Shown piece by piece: positions 41,910-50,830 of a stretch of DNA of 64,000 nt. The notes under the pieces were generated by a model. The model ran no database searches and was not told the DNA's origin. It saw only the letters and a program-made list of their open reading frames with translations. The stretch covers positions 62,001-126,000 of the forward strand of contig NZ_JAJTSZ010000008.1 in assembly GCF_021440195.1 (NCBI RefSeq). Direction: 5' to 3'. The stretch comes from Dyadobacter sp. CY356. Lineage in GTDB: Bacteria > Bacteroidota > Bacteroidia > Cytophagales > Spirosomataceae. Each line of letters starts with the position of its first letter. Position 1 is the stretch's first letter. The position numbers and the translations under genes were made by a program.

Positions 41910-43226
41910 ATGAAATTTTCATTTTATCGGGGATTTCTGTTGTTAGTATTAACAGCCGGAAGTTCTCAGGCGCAGCAGCTCAGTCTCGGGCAGCTGGTTG
42001 ACCTTGCCATGAAAAATAATTACGCGATCCAGACGTCTGTTCTGGATGAAGCAAAAACAAATGCGAAGATCGACGAGGTGAAGTCAAATCTTCTGCCGAC
42101 TGTAAATGTGACCGGAGATTACAAGCGTTATTTCAAAATTCCCGGCCAGGTTGTCCCGGCAAGCACTTTTGGCGGACCAGAAGGGACTTACAGCACATTT
42201 GCTTTTGGTTTGCCTTATAACTTATCAACCACGGCACAGATCACGCAAAAATTGTATAATCCTTCTGTAAAATATGCATTGAAAGCGGCTGATCTCAACC
42301 GTGATCTCACCGCACTTAGTACAACAAAAACAAAGGAAGATGTGGCATACAACGTAACTGATGCCTATTATAATCTGGTTACAGTGGTTCAGCAAATGGC
42401 TTTTCTTGATAGTAACCTGATCTCGACGGACCGTTTGTATAAAGTTACAGATCTGCTGTATCAGAATCAGTTAGCCCAGCGGGTTGATAAGGACCGGATT
42501 ATGATCAACAAAATGACGACTGAAACACAATTGAAAACGTTAAGACAATCCTACGACCAGCTCGTTAATCTTTTAAAATACTATACCGGAATTCCTCAGT
42601 CAGATTCGCTTCGTATAGAGATTAAGGTTAAAGACGTTTTGCTTCCATCAAGTGCGGAAAAGGGTAGTTTGAAGCGAACGGATGTCACATTACTTGAAAG
42701 ACAAAAGGATTTGAATATTATACAGGACAAGAATTATAAGTCCGGTTTTCTGCCAACGGTAAGTGCATATGGAGTGGGTAACCTGACCTATTTTGCCAAA
42801 GGCGGAGATAATTCTGTATTTAAATCCGTGCCGGGATACTGGGCGGGATTGCAATTGAACTGGAATGTTTTTGACGGATTTGCACGGAAAGCGCAACGTA
42901 ATCAAAACAGGATTGACAATCAGAAACTTTCAGTGCAGCTGAAACAACTTGAAGAATCAATACAAATGGAGGAAACCAATGCCAGGAATAAATTTGCAGT
43001 TGAGCAGCAGAATATCAATTCCAAAAATGAGCAGGTAGCACTCGCTAACCGGGTTTACACACAAATTCAGCTGCAATTCAAGGAAGGTTTGGTTTCACTT
43101 TCTGATGTAATTCAGTCGGAACAGACACTTCTGGATGCACAAAGCAATTATCTGACTTCACTCGTTCAGTTGCTTCAGGCCGAGCTGGAATGGAAAAAAG
43201 CAACGGGGACTTTACTTGAAAAATAA
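41910..43226 (+). CDS. TolC-family outer-membrane efflux protein
   Basis: The 438-residue protein has a signal peptide ending SSQAQQ. Two long helical hairpin regions carry the TolC repeat pattern: an N-terminal LVDLAMKNNYAIQTSVLDEAK unit, and a C-terminal VYTQIQLQFKEGLVSLSDVIQSEQTL with the conserved NLxxxxxxYxxGxxSLxD-like stretch. It forms the outer-membrane channel for the adaptor and RND pump encoded immediately downstream (39 bp to the adaptor). Length is normal. Confidence 0.92.
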   Translation: MKFSFYRGFLLLVLTAGSSQAQQLSLGQLVDLAMKNNYAIQTSVLDEAKTNAKIDEVKSNLLPTVNVTGDYKRYFKIPGQVVPASTFGGPEGTYSTFAFGLPYNLSTTAQITQKLYNPSVKYALKAADLNRDLTALSTTKTKEDVAYNVTDAYYNLVTVVQQMAFLDSNLISTDRLYKVTDLLYQNQLAQRVDKDRIMINKMTTETQLKTLRQSYDQLVNLLKYYTGIPQSDSLRIEIKVKDVLLPSSAEKGSLKRTDVTLLERQKDLNIIQDKNYKSGFLPTVSAYGVGNLTYFAKGGDNSVFKSVPGYWAGLQLNWNVFDGFARKAQRNQNRIDNQKLSVQLKQLEESIQMEETNARNKFAVEQQNINSKNEQVALANRVYTQIQLQFKEGLVSLSDVIQSEQTLLDAQSNYLTSLVQLLQAELEWKKATGTLLEK

Positions 43227-43265
43227 TATAAAAATATAGCTGTTAACCTTCAATAGAATAAAATT

Positions 43266-44315
43266 ATGAAACGCCTTTTAATTTTTGTAGCCGTGATTGC
43301 TGTTCTGGGCCTTACTGCTGCAAAGCTTTTGACCAATAAAGAAAATACAGAAGCGAAGATCTATAAGCCTGATCCTAACCTGAGAGTTGGCGTCAGAACG
43401 GCTGTTGCTGAACTTCGGAATATGTCGCAGGAAAATAAATTTCTTGGCTCATTTTCACCAAATAGAAAAATAGAAATTCGTCCGCAGGCTGGTGGAGAAA
43501 TAGTCAGACTCCCTATTACCGAAGGTCAGCATATTGGTACCGGACAACTTGTGGCAAAACTTGACGACGATCAGCTGCGTTTTCAGGTTGAAGCTTTGCA
43601 GGTAACCCTGGAAGGTCATCAAAATGATTTAAGACGTTTTGAGGTTTTGGTAAAAGGTGATGCAGTCCCGGCTGTTAACATTGAAAGAACCAAATTGAGT
43701 ATCCGCAGTACTCAGGCGCAGATCAAACAATTGAACAAACAAATTGCCAATACAACGATTTCCGCTCCTTTTTCAGGCATCATCACTTCAAAAATGGTGG
43801 AAAAAGGTTCTGTGGTATCAATTGGAACGCCCATGGCGGAGATTACAGACATTTCTTCATTAAAGCTCGTGGTGAACGTTCCTGAAAAAGCGATCCATCA
43901 ATTCCGTATGGGACAATCCATCCCGGTTCAGACGGAAGTTTATCCTGATGCTAAATTTCCCGGAAAGGTTACAATGATCAGCGCAGAAGGCGATGAAGCG
44001 CATAACTATCCGGTGGAAATTACGGTTCCGAATACGACTGATAATCCTTTGAAAGCAGGAATGTATGGTTCCATTGCAAATCTGAATGAGGTCAAAGGTC
44101 AGTCGCTGGCAGTGCCTCGCCAGGCGATTATGGGTTCGGCGAAAGAGCCTCAGTTGTATGTAGTTGAAAATGGAAAGGCAGTTTTGAAAAACGTCTCGAT
44201 CGGTAATTCAACAAACGAGTATTATGAAATTACAAAAGGTTTGAAAGCGGGTGACCGGGTTGTTACAAGCGGCCAGATCAATCTTCAGAACGGAACTTTG
44301 GTAAGTGCTCAGTAA
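43266..44315 (+). CDS. RND efflux periplasmic adaptor (membrane fusion protein)
   Basis: The 349-residue protein has an N-terminal anchor helix (about 5-20). It shows the lipoyl-like half-motif GGEIVRLPITEGQHIGTGQLVAKLDD, a coiled hairpin (about 115-160), then the second lipoyl half NTTISAPFSGIITSKMVEKGSVV. Beta-barrel and membrane-proximal domains follow to the C-terminus. It links the TolC channel to the RND permease 24 bp downstream. All three genes are one operon with TetR upstream. Confidence 0.93.
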   Translation: MKRLLIFVAVIAVLGLTAAKLLTNKENTEAKIYKPDPNLRVGVRTAVAELRNMSQENKFLGSFSPNRKIEIRPQAGGEIVRLPITEGQHIGTGQLVAKLDDDQLRFQVEALQVTLEGHQNDLRRFEVLVKGDAVPAVNIERTKLSIRSTQAQIKQLNKQIANTTISAPFSGIITSKMVEKGSVVSIGTPMAEITDISSLKLVVNVPEKAIHQFRMGQSIPVQTEVYPDAKFPGKVTMISAEGDEAHNYPVEITVPNTTDNPLKAGMYGSIANLNEVKGQSLAVPRQAIMGSAKEPQLYVVENGKAVLKNVSIGNSTNEYYEITKGLKAGDRVVTSGQINLQNGTLVSAQ

Positions 44316-44339
44316 TCCTCATTCCTAAAAGTATTTATT

Positions 44340-47300
44340 ATGAAATTTATTGAATCCATAATCAAACGACCGTCGATGATTATCGTACTTTTTGCGATTC
44401 TCACCATTGGCGGGATATTTTCGTACCGGCTTCTCAGCTACGAATTATTACCGGAATTTTCGGTGCCCATTGTCACAATCACGACACTTTATCCAGGAGC
44501 CGCACCAACAGAAGTGGAGTCTGAAATCAGTAAAAAAATTGAAGATGCCATTTCCGGGTTAGATAATATCGATGATGTTACTTCCAAATCGTACGAAAGT
44601 GCATCGCTTGTAATCGTTCAGCTAAAACCGGGTACAGATCTTGACAAAGCCCTCGAAGATGCGCAGCGTGATATCAACAACATGGTAAGCGACTTGCCGG
44701 ATGATGCAGAAACGCCTTCTTTGTCAAAAATTTCACCTAGTGATCAGCCAATAATGCAGCTTTTGGCTACGTCTTCGCTTCCTAATGAAGTTTTTTATCA
44801 GCAGGTCGAAGACAAATATTTACCTGTGATCCAGCAGATTGCCGGTGTTGCAGAAATCAGCATGGTAGGAGGGGATCAGCGTGAGATCCGTGTGAATGTG
44901 AATGATGAAAAACTTCGTTATTACGGTTTGTCACTTTTGCAGGTAACCCAGGCCATCAATCAGGCAAACCTTGATTTTCCGACAGGAAAAGTGAAAAGCA
45001 GTTCAGAAAATATGACGCTTCGTCTGGCTGGAAAATTCAGTTCACTGGATGATATCAGGAATCTGGTTGTTGCGACTTCAAAAGAAGGAAGTCAGATCCG
45101 GGTTGGCGATGTGGCTGATATTACCGATGGGTTAGGAGAGGCGGTAAGTATTAGCCGTTACAACGGACAAAACGGCATTGGACTTTTTATCAAAAAACAA
45201 TCCGATGCCAATGCCGTAGAAATTAGTCGTCTGGTGCAATTGAAATTATCAGAAATTGAAAAGGCAAATGCGAAGGATAAGGTGCATTTTGCTATTGCAT
45301 ACGACAGCAGCATTTTTACGCTCGAATCTGTTGAAGCGGTAACGCATGATTTGATTCTGGCCGTGGTGCTCGTAGCCGCTGTCATGCTTCTTTTTCTGCA
45401 TAGTTTCAGAAACGCATTTATTGTAATGGTTTCAGTTCCGGCTTCTTTGGTGTCTGCGTTTTTATTTATGTATGTGATGGGTTATTCGTTGAACCTCATG
45501 ACTTTACTGGCACTTTCGCTGGTGATCGGTATTCTGGTGGATGACTCGATTGTTGTTCTGGAAAACATTCAGCGACATTTGGAAATGGGAAAAAACCGCT
45601 GGCAGGCTACCATTGACGGGGTTACGGAAATTGGTTTTGCGGCCCTTGCCATTACATTGGTGATTGTCGTTGTTTTTGTGCCTATTACAATGGTGAATTC
45701 TGTGATTGCGGATCTTTTACGGCAGTTTTCCCTGACGGTGGCCTTTGCGACGATGATCAGCCTTTTAGTGAGTTTCACCCTGACACCGTGGATGACGTCG
45801 AACATGGCGCGTATTGAACACCTTGATCCGAAAAATCCTTTTCAAAGGTTTTTGCTTTGGTTTGAAAAACAATTGACCAGCCTGACAAAAGCTTATCATG
45901 GAAGCCTGGAATGGGTTCTGTCGCACAAATTAATTTTTACCGGCGGACTTATTGTCCTATTTGTAATGACAGGATGGGTAATGGGACTTGGTATTATCGG
46001 ACAGGAATTTGTTGCGCAGGGCGATCAGGGTAAGTTTTTATTGACAATGAAACTTGACAAAAGCGCGTCTTTACAACAAAATAACCTGACAGCCAGAAAC
46101 ATAGAGGATTATCTAAGAAAAAAACCGGATGTAACAACAATTTTCGCCAACGTGGGCGGAGCTAGTACAGGTTTGAATAGTTCAGGACAAGGTGAAACCA
46201 ACCGTACGGAGCTTACTGTTGAATTAAAACCTTTGGCAGAACGTGGCGGATTGGTATCTACGGAAACATACATGCTCAATGTTCGTAAAGAACTTGAAAA
46301 GAAATTTGCCGGAATTGAATTTAATTCAGCTATTGTCGGAATGGTAAATTCGGGATCAGCACCCATAGAAATTTTTCTAACCGGAAATGACTTGAATCAA
46401 ATTTTAGCATCGGCAGATGACCTTTCCAATCGTCTTAAAAAAACACCCGGTGCGAATGATGTCAACGTTTCAGTTGAAGCGGGAAATCCGGAAGTACGTG
46501 TTGATATTGATCGTGAGAAAATGGCCCGGCTTGGTCTGAGTATTCAAACCGTTGGCGCAACCATGCAAAATGCTTTTGCAGGAAACGATGATTCCAAATA
46601 CCGTGATGGTGGAGAGGATTATGACATCCGCGTTATGCTGGACGCCTTCGACCGGAAAGATCCCGACGATGTAAAACATATCACGTTTTTTAGTCCGTCG
46701 GCAAATCGTCCGGTTCGTTTGGAAGAATTTTCTACGGTCACTTTAAGTACGGGACCTTCCGTTTTGGAAAGAAAAAATCGTCGCTCATCTGTAACGGTTA
46801 CCGCCAATACATTGGGACTTGGTTCCGGAACTTTGGTAGCGAATATTCAGGCAGATTTGCAGAAAAATCCCCTTCCCGCCGGTGTGCTGGTAACCTGGGG
46901 TGGAGATGCAAAAAATCAGAGTGAAGGTTTTGGCTCATTAGGTCTGGCCATGATGGCGGGTCTGATGCTGGTATATTTCATCATGGTTTTGCTCTACGAC
47001 AGCTTTATTTATCCTTTTGTGGTGCTGTTTTCTATTCCCGTTGCGGTCATTGGTGCCTTGCTCGCACTTGCGCTGTCATCTTCCAACATCGGGATTTTTG
47101 CTCTCTTGGGTATGTTGATGTTGATCGGACTCGTAGTGAAAAATGCAATTCTGATCGTCGATTTTGCCAATCAGCAGAAGGCAATGGGAACGCCATTCCG
47201 GCAGGCAATTCTTCATGCGGGAGAAGAACGTTTACGTCCGATTTTAATGACTACCATCGCGATGGTCATTGGTATGATCCCGATTGCGACTGCTTCCGGT

Positions 47301-47489
47301 GCAGGAGCAGAGTGGAAAAATTCGCTAGCCTGGGTTTTGATCGGTGGTTTGAGCAGCTCCATGGTACTGACGATCTATCTGGTTCCGATGATGTATTATC
47401 TGGCCGACAGAGCTGGTGAAAAATGGGCCTCATTTCGTTCCAAATCAAATTCCGGACAAGAATCTACTGTGGCCACCGCCGCTCAATAA
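44340..47489 (+). CDS. RND-family multidrug efflux permease (AcrB-type, HAE1)
   Basis: The 1049-residue protein has the two-repeat RND layout with twelve membrane helices and large periplasmic loops after TM1 and TM7. The N-terminus MKFIESIIKRPSMIIVLFAIL and the early loop PIVTITTLYPGAAPTEVESE are typical. The proton-relay segment VIGILVDDSIVVLENIQRH holds the conserved Asp pair in TM4. GLVVKNAILIVDFANQ is the TM10-type motif and GEERLRPILMTT its neighbour. Substrates cannot be told from sequence. A 17-bp gap separates it from an acyl carrier protein gene. Confidence 0.95.
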   Translation: MKFIESIIKRPSMIIVLFAILTIGGIFSYRLLSYELLPEFSVPIVTITTLYPGAAPTEVESEISKKIEDAISGLDNIDDVTSKSYESASLVIVQLKPGTDLDKALEDAQRDINNMVSDLPDDAETPSLSKISPSDQPIMQLLATSSLPNEVFYQQVEDKYLPVIQQIAGVAEISMVGGDQREIRVNVNDEKLRYYGLSLLQVTQAINQANLDFPTGKVKSSSENMTLRLAGKFSSLDDIRNLVVATSKEGSQIRVGDVADITDGLGEAVSISRYNGQNGIGLFIKKQSDANAVEISRLVQLKLSEIEKANAKDKVHFAIAYDSSIFTLESVEAVTHDLILAVVLVAAVMLLFLHSFRNAFIVMVSVPASLVSAFLFMYVMGYSLNLMTLLALSLVIGILVDDSIVVLENIQRHLEMGKNRWQATIDGVTEIGFAALAITLVIVVVFVPITMVNSVIADLLRQFSLTVAFATMISLLVSFTLTPWMTSNMARIEHLDPKNPFQRFLLWFEKQLTSLTKAYHGSLEWVLSHKLIFTGGLIVLFVMTGWVMGLGIIGQEFVAQGDQGKFLLTMKLDKSASLQQNNLTARNIEDYLRKKPDVTTIFANVGGASTGLNSSGQGETNRTELTVELKPLAERGGLVSTETYMLNVRKELEKKFAGIEFNSAIVGMVNSGSAPIEIFLTGNDLNQILASADDLSNRLKKTPGANDVNVSVEAGNPEVRVDIDREKMARLGLSIQTVGATMQNAFAGNDDSKYRDGGEDYDIRVMLDAFDRKDPDDVKHITFFSPSANRPVRLEEFSTVTLSTGPSVLERKNRRSSVTVTANTLGLGSGTLVANIQADLQKNPLPAGVLVTWGGDAKNQSEGFGSLGLAMMAGLMLVYFIMVLLYDSFIYPFVVLFSIPVAVIGALLALALSSSNIGIFALLGMLMLIGLVVKNAILIVDFANQQKAMGTPFRQAILHAGEERLRPILMTTIAMVIGMIPIATASGAGAEWKNSLAWVLIGGLSSSMVLTIYLVPMMYYLADRAGEKWASFRSKSNSGQESTVATAAQ

Positions 47490-47506
47490 CATAATTCAAC
47501 TTTAAA

Positions 47507-47758
47507 ATGAAAGAGCAACTTCTGGAATTGTTAAGCAAAAGCACAGGTTTGCCGGCTTCTTCCATATCCGGAGAATCACATCTGGCGAAGGATTTGGGTT
47601 TTGACAGCCTTGATACCATAGATCTGGTTTTACAAATGGAAGATGAATTCTATATTGCAATTCCTGACGAAGATTACGAAAAACTTCAGACAGTCGGACA
47701 AATTGAGCGTTATCTTTTGGTCCGGAGTAGTTGGGCAGGTCAACAGCCAAGAGTTTGA
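47507..47758 (+). CDS. Acyl carrier protein
   Basis: The 83 residues carry the phosphopantetheine attachment motif LGFDSLDTIDLVLQMEDEF, with Ser34 as the attachment site. The C-terminal ten residues (RSSWAGQQPR) extend beyond the usual ACP helix. It is a stand-alone ACP, not next to fab genes. It is tightly packed between an RND permease (17 bp upstream) and an NDH-2 gene (16 bp downstream). The group it carries and the enzyme it serves are unknown. Confidence 0.9.
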   Translation: MKEQLLELLSKSTGLPASSISGESHLAKDLGFDSLDTIDLVLQMEDEFYIAIPDEDYEKLQTVGQIERYLLVRSSWAGQQPRV

Positions 47759-47774
47759 TCAGAAGCGAATTGAG

Positions 47775-48968
47775 ATGAAAGTAGTTATAGTGGGGGGGGG
47801 ATTTGCCGGTATAAATCTTGCGCTGTCACTGGCGCATAATATTAAATTTCAGGTTACACTTGTAGATAAAAGCGATCACCATATTTTCACACCGTTTCTG
47901 TATCAGCTGGCCGCCGGAATTTTTAAGCCTGGAGACGTCAGTTTTCCTTTCCTGAAAATGTTTTCAGGAAAGGAAAATCTAAAATTTCATTCAGGAGAAT
48001 TGGTTGAAGTAAGCCCTGCTGAAAATAAAATCATCCTGACGAATGGTATCCTGGAATACGAATATCTCATAGTGGCGACCGGTTCCCAAATCCAGTTTCA
48101 GGGCAATCAAAATTTACTGAAAAAAGCGTTTGGTATTGCAACAGTGGAAGATGCTCTTGCTCTGAAAAACCATTTGGTCAAACAATTCGAGACCGTTGAT
48201 AATCACGGCAAAGTTCAGAAATTGGTGGTGGTCGGTGGTGGATCATCTGGTGTTGAAACATCTGCGATGCTGGCGCAATGGCTGGTTGATATTGAGGCGA
48301 CGACTAAATTATCCAAAGCAAAACCAGAGATTTACTTAATAGAAAAAAGTGGATCGCTTCTGGCTTCAATGGATGTTAAATTCCAAAAGCACGCTTATCA
48401 TTCTCTAACCGAGTTGGGGATTAAAATTCTTCTCAATTGTCATGTCAGAGATTATTTAGATGATATGGTTTTACTTTCCTCAGGGGAACAATTTGAAACA
48501 AAAACCGTAATCTGGACAGCTGGAATAAAAGCCAGTAAGTTCAACGGCTTTGTCTTGGAAGCATATGGCCCAGAAAATCGTCTGGTTGTCGATTCATTTA
48601 ATAAGGTTGTCGGGACATATAATGTGTTTGCAATTGGTGACGTGTCTATTCAAAAACCTGAAAATTTACCAAACAGTTATCCGCAAGTGGCACAGGTTGC
48701 AATTCAGCAAGGCCAGAACCTGGCTGAGAATTTCCAGTTAATGGCGGAGAGAAAAACTTTAAAAGAATTCGTTTTTAAAGAGGCAGGTTCAGCGATCGTT
48801 TTGGGTAAAAGAAAAGCTATTGCTAACACTTCCCGGCCAAATATTTATTTTTATGGAAAGGTGGGTTGGTTCGTTAGATTGTTACTACAACTAAGAGCGA
48901 TGATTTTCCACGAGAACCAATGGAAGATGTTGTATCGTGGGCTTTATGGGTATTTTTGGAAAAGGTAA
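47775..48968 (+). CDS. Type II NADH dehydrogenase (NDH-2)
   Basis: The ATG at 47775 gives 397 residues beginning MKVVIVGGGFAGINLALSL, an FAD Rossmann motif (GGGFAG at 7-12). The frame is open upstream to 47643 through the ACP gene, which was not used. A second dinucleotide fold has LVVVGGGSSGVETSAML, and VFAIGDVSI precedes the C-terminal FAD contacts. The C-terminal amphipathic tail (VRLLLQLRAMIFHENQWKMLY) suits membrane attachment. NDH-2 oxidises NADH and reduces menaquinone without pumping protons. A run of nine G encodes the first Gly codons (47792-47800). Confidence 0.9.
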   Translation: MKVVIVGGGFAGINLALSLAHNIKFQVTLVDKSDHHIFTPFLYQLAAGIFKPGDVSFPFLKMFSGKENLKFHSGELVEVSPAENKIILTNGILEYEYLIVATGSQIQFQGNQNLLKKAFGIATVEDALALKNHLVKQFETVDNHGKVQKLVVVGGGSSGVETSAMLAQWLVDIEATTKLSKAKPEIYLIEKSGSLLASMDVKFQKHAYHSLTELGIKILLNCHVRDYLDDMVLLSSGEQFETKTVIWTAGIKASKFNGFVLEAYGPENRLVVDSFNKVVGTYNVFAIGDVSIQKPENLPNSYPQVAQVAIQQGQNLAENFQLMAERKTLKEFVFKEAGSAIVLGKRKAIANTSRPNIYFYGKVGWFVRLLLQLRAMIFHENQWKMLYRGLYGYFWKR

Positions 48969-48985
48969 ACCAGATTAATTATGTT

Positions 48986-49321
48986 TTAAAATATTTCCAA
49001 AAGTCCAAAAATGCCAGATTTGTGAAACTCAAAAATATCGTTTTGCTTTCTTTTAAGAAGGTCAGAAATAAATTCTGTCGACGAATTACCCATCCGAAGT
49101 AATATTATTTTAGGAGGAAATCCATATACATTCAGCAGGTCTTGAAAATCTTCATCAAATGTTACAAGTGTAAAGTCATTTGTTTTTGCATACTCCCAAA
49201 TTACACGGTCTTTTGCCGGCTTTTTTAAGGTTGTGTCACTTACGTGAATACTTAAAGGAAAAACGTTCTGTAATTTTTTAATGACCCGGTAGGATATATT
49301 TTCATCAAAAAGTAGTTTCAT
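48986..49321 (-). CDS. DUF5615 PIN-like protein (toxin candidate)
   Basis: The 111 residues open with MKLLFDENISYRVIKKL, the DUF5615 start with an early Asp-Glu-Asn. LVTFDEDFQDLLNVYGFPPKIILLRMGN is the second acidic cluster typical of PIN-like/Mut7-C nucleases. It overlaps the upstream DUF433 gene by 4 bp, the usual toxin-antitoxin arrangement. An RNase activity is expected by family. The 3' end is 18 bp from the end of the convergent NDH-2 gene. Confidence 0.85.
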   Translation of the reverse strand: MKLLFDENISYRVIKKLQNVFPLSIHVSDTTLKKPAKDRVIWEYAKTNDFTLVTFDEDFQDLLNVYGFPPKIILLRMGNSSTEFISDLLKRKQNDIFEFHKSGIFGLLEIF

Positions 49322-49557
49322 AGAGAGGTTACCAAAATCTTGGTATTAACTTCTTTGTTGGCAGCAAAAGCCAATGAAGCGAGTATATCTTCGCGTGTTA
49401 ACTGGGGATAATCGTCGAGAATTTCCTCATAACTTAAATCATTTGACAATAGTCCCAAAATATCTAAAACTGTAATTCTTGTATTTATTATACAAGGTTT
49501 GCCAAAGCGTACCTCTGGATTTATTGTAATATGTTCTATCCAACTTTGCATCTTCAT
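49318..49557 (-). CDS. DUF433 protein (antitoxin candidate)
   Basis: The 79 residues match DUF433: IEHITINPEVRFGKPCIINTRITVLDILGLL, followed by DYPQLTREDILASLAFAANKE. Its helix-turn-helix-like segment is thought to bind DNA and to neutralise the DUF5615 partner. It overlaps that partner's start by 4 bp. The start ATG is at 49557. No operator-like repeat is obvious just upstream. Confidence 0.85.
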   Translation of the reverse strand: MKMQSWIEHITINPEVRFGKPCIINTRITVLDILGLLSNDLSYEEILDDYPQLTREDILASLAFAANKEVNTKILVTSL

Positions 49558-49975
49558 GTCAATTTAGATCAACTTTAAGATTTAATAAGCTCTGCAATTA
49601 CGATTCTAGCTTTTCAGGAATGCGATTATCTTTATTTTGTTCTAACAGAAATCTTTAACATTGTAAGTTTCTCCAAGTGCAATTGAGCCAAAAAGCTCAA
49701 GACTTTCTTTTCCATTCCTGGTGCAGTAAGATTTTGAGTTCTTGAATAGTAATGGTTTGGCCTTTTATCAAAGATACAAATTTCATCAATATGACATATT
49801 TTTAATTGATGAATGAAGGGGAAAGTAATCTACCAGTAAGAGTTTTTGATTTGTAATACCATTATCAATAAGGGGTAATTAATTAGGGTACACATTTATC
49901 GGGTACTGAACGATAAAAACCACCAGGAAAATTGATATGGCTATTTTTTATCAAACGCCTGATAACAGAAATATA
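49558..49975. other. 418-bp AT-rich intergenic region with a possible gene relic
   Basis: No intact gene is present. On the minus strand an ATG at 49786 opens a 27-residue frame (MKFVSLIKGQTITIQELKIL...). The +1 frame is open over 49642-49764 and reads like coding sequence (NGKESLELFGSIALGETYNV). Together they could be a decayed small gene. No regulatory site is recognised in the remainder. Confidence 0.35.
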
Positions 49976-50650
49976 TCAATTCTCCTCCAAAACCTCTTTA
50001 TCTACTACAATTTCCTTTTCCTTTTCATAAAGAAGTTTAGTAGCAAGAAATCTTTTTGCGCAGTAATAATTGAAATACGCAAAAAAGGGTGCAGCCAAAA
50101 CATCCATACTATAATGAACGTGTTGAATCAGTAAAAGAAGGCCCACAATACCCGTAGAAATCAATACAAAAAGTTTGTCATTTTTCTTTTCGAGGCAGAG
50201 ATAAATCAGAAACAACGTTGCCGTATGTCCTGAATAGAAAAGGTCTTTGGTGATGAAAACCTGTCCGTAGAAATAATTACTTAAAGGATCCCTGAGCGGT
50301 ATCAATCCTTCCGGCGCATTGAGAGGAACAAGCGTAATGGTAATAATTCTGGTGATGCACAAAGCAACATATGACCAGAGAAATCCAAGAAAAATCATTG
50401 GATTGTGTAAAAAACGGATGGTGGCCAATCCCACACAGGACCAGATGAGGATAAATATAATTTCAGAACAATCTTTCGACGGTAGTATAGATAGCAAAAT
50501 GTCATTTACGACAATACCTTCCCTGACTTCAACAGCCTGGAAAAAATGATTTAAAAAACAGGAAATGATACAAAGTATCAAAAAGCCCGAAACCACGGTA
50601 GTTTTGTACGACTTTTTCTGCCATGCTTCCTTCCAAATACTGGAAATCAT
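49976..50650 (-). CDS. PAP2/sphingomyelin-synthase-like membrane enzyme
   Basis: The 224-residue protein has about six helices. The motif DLFYSGHTATLFLIYL (SGHT at 140-143) and the later QHVHYSMDVLAAPFFAY match the two catalytic motifs of sphingomyelin synthase and ceramide phosphotransferases. The triad would be His142, His179 and Asp183. These enzymes move a phospho-headgroup onto ceramide or diacylglycerol. Bacteroidota make sphingolipids, so a headgroup-transfer role is plausible. The donor is unknown and a plain lipid phosphatase is an alternative. Acidic C-terminal tail of about 15 residues. Confidence 0.75.
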   Translation of the reverse strand: MISSIWKEAWQKKSYKTTVVSGFLILCIISCFLNHFFQAVEVREGIVVNDILLSILPSKDCSEIIFILIWSCVGLATIRFLHNPMIFLGFLWSYVALCITRIITITLVPLNAPEGLIPLRDPLSNYFYGQVFITKDLFYSGHTATLFLIYLCLEKKNDKLFVLISTGIVGLLLLIQHVHYSMDVLAAPFFAYFNYYCAKRFLATKLLYEKEKEIVVDKEVLEEN

Positions 50651-50830
50651 ATTTGATAACGGATGTCTTATATATGGTACTGGTGTCTGGTATTATTTCA
50701 CAGCAAAATTTAGTTTTACTGTAATGTTTACTAAAATTTGTAACGATAATCGATGGTAAAAGTAAATAATTATGAGGAAAGCCAAATGTCCGTTCAGCTG
50801 ATAGGTAAATATCTAATTATTTTATAATCC

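Noticed and set aside
47643..47774. Upstream extension of the NDH-2 frame
   Set aside because: It overlaps the ACP gene in another frame; the Rossmann motif starts right after the ATG at 47775.
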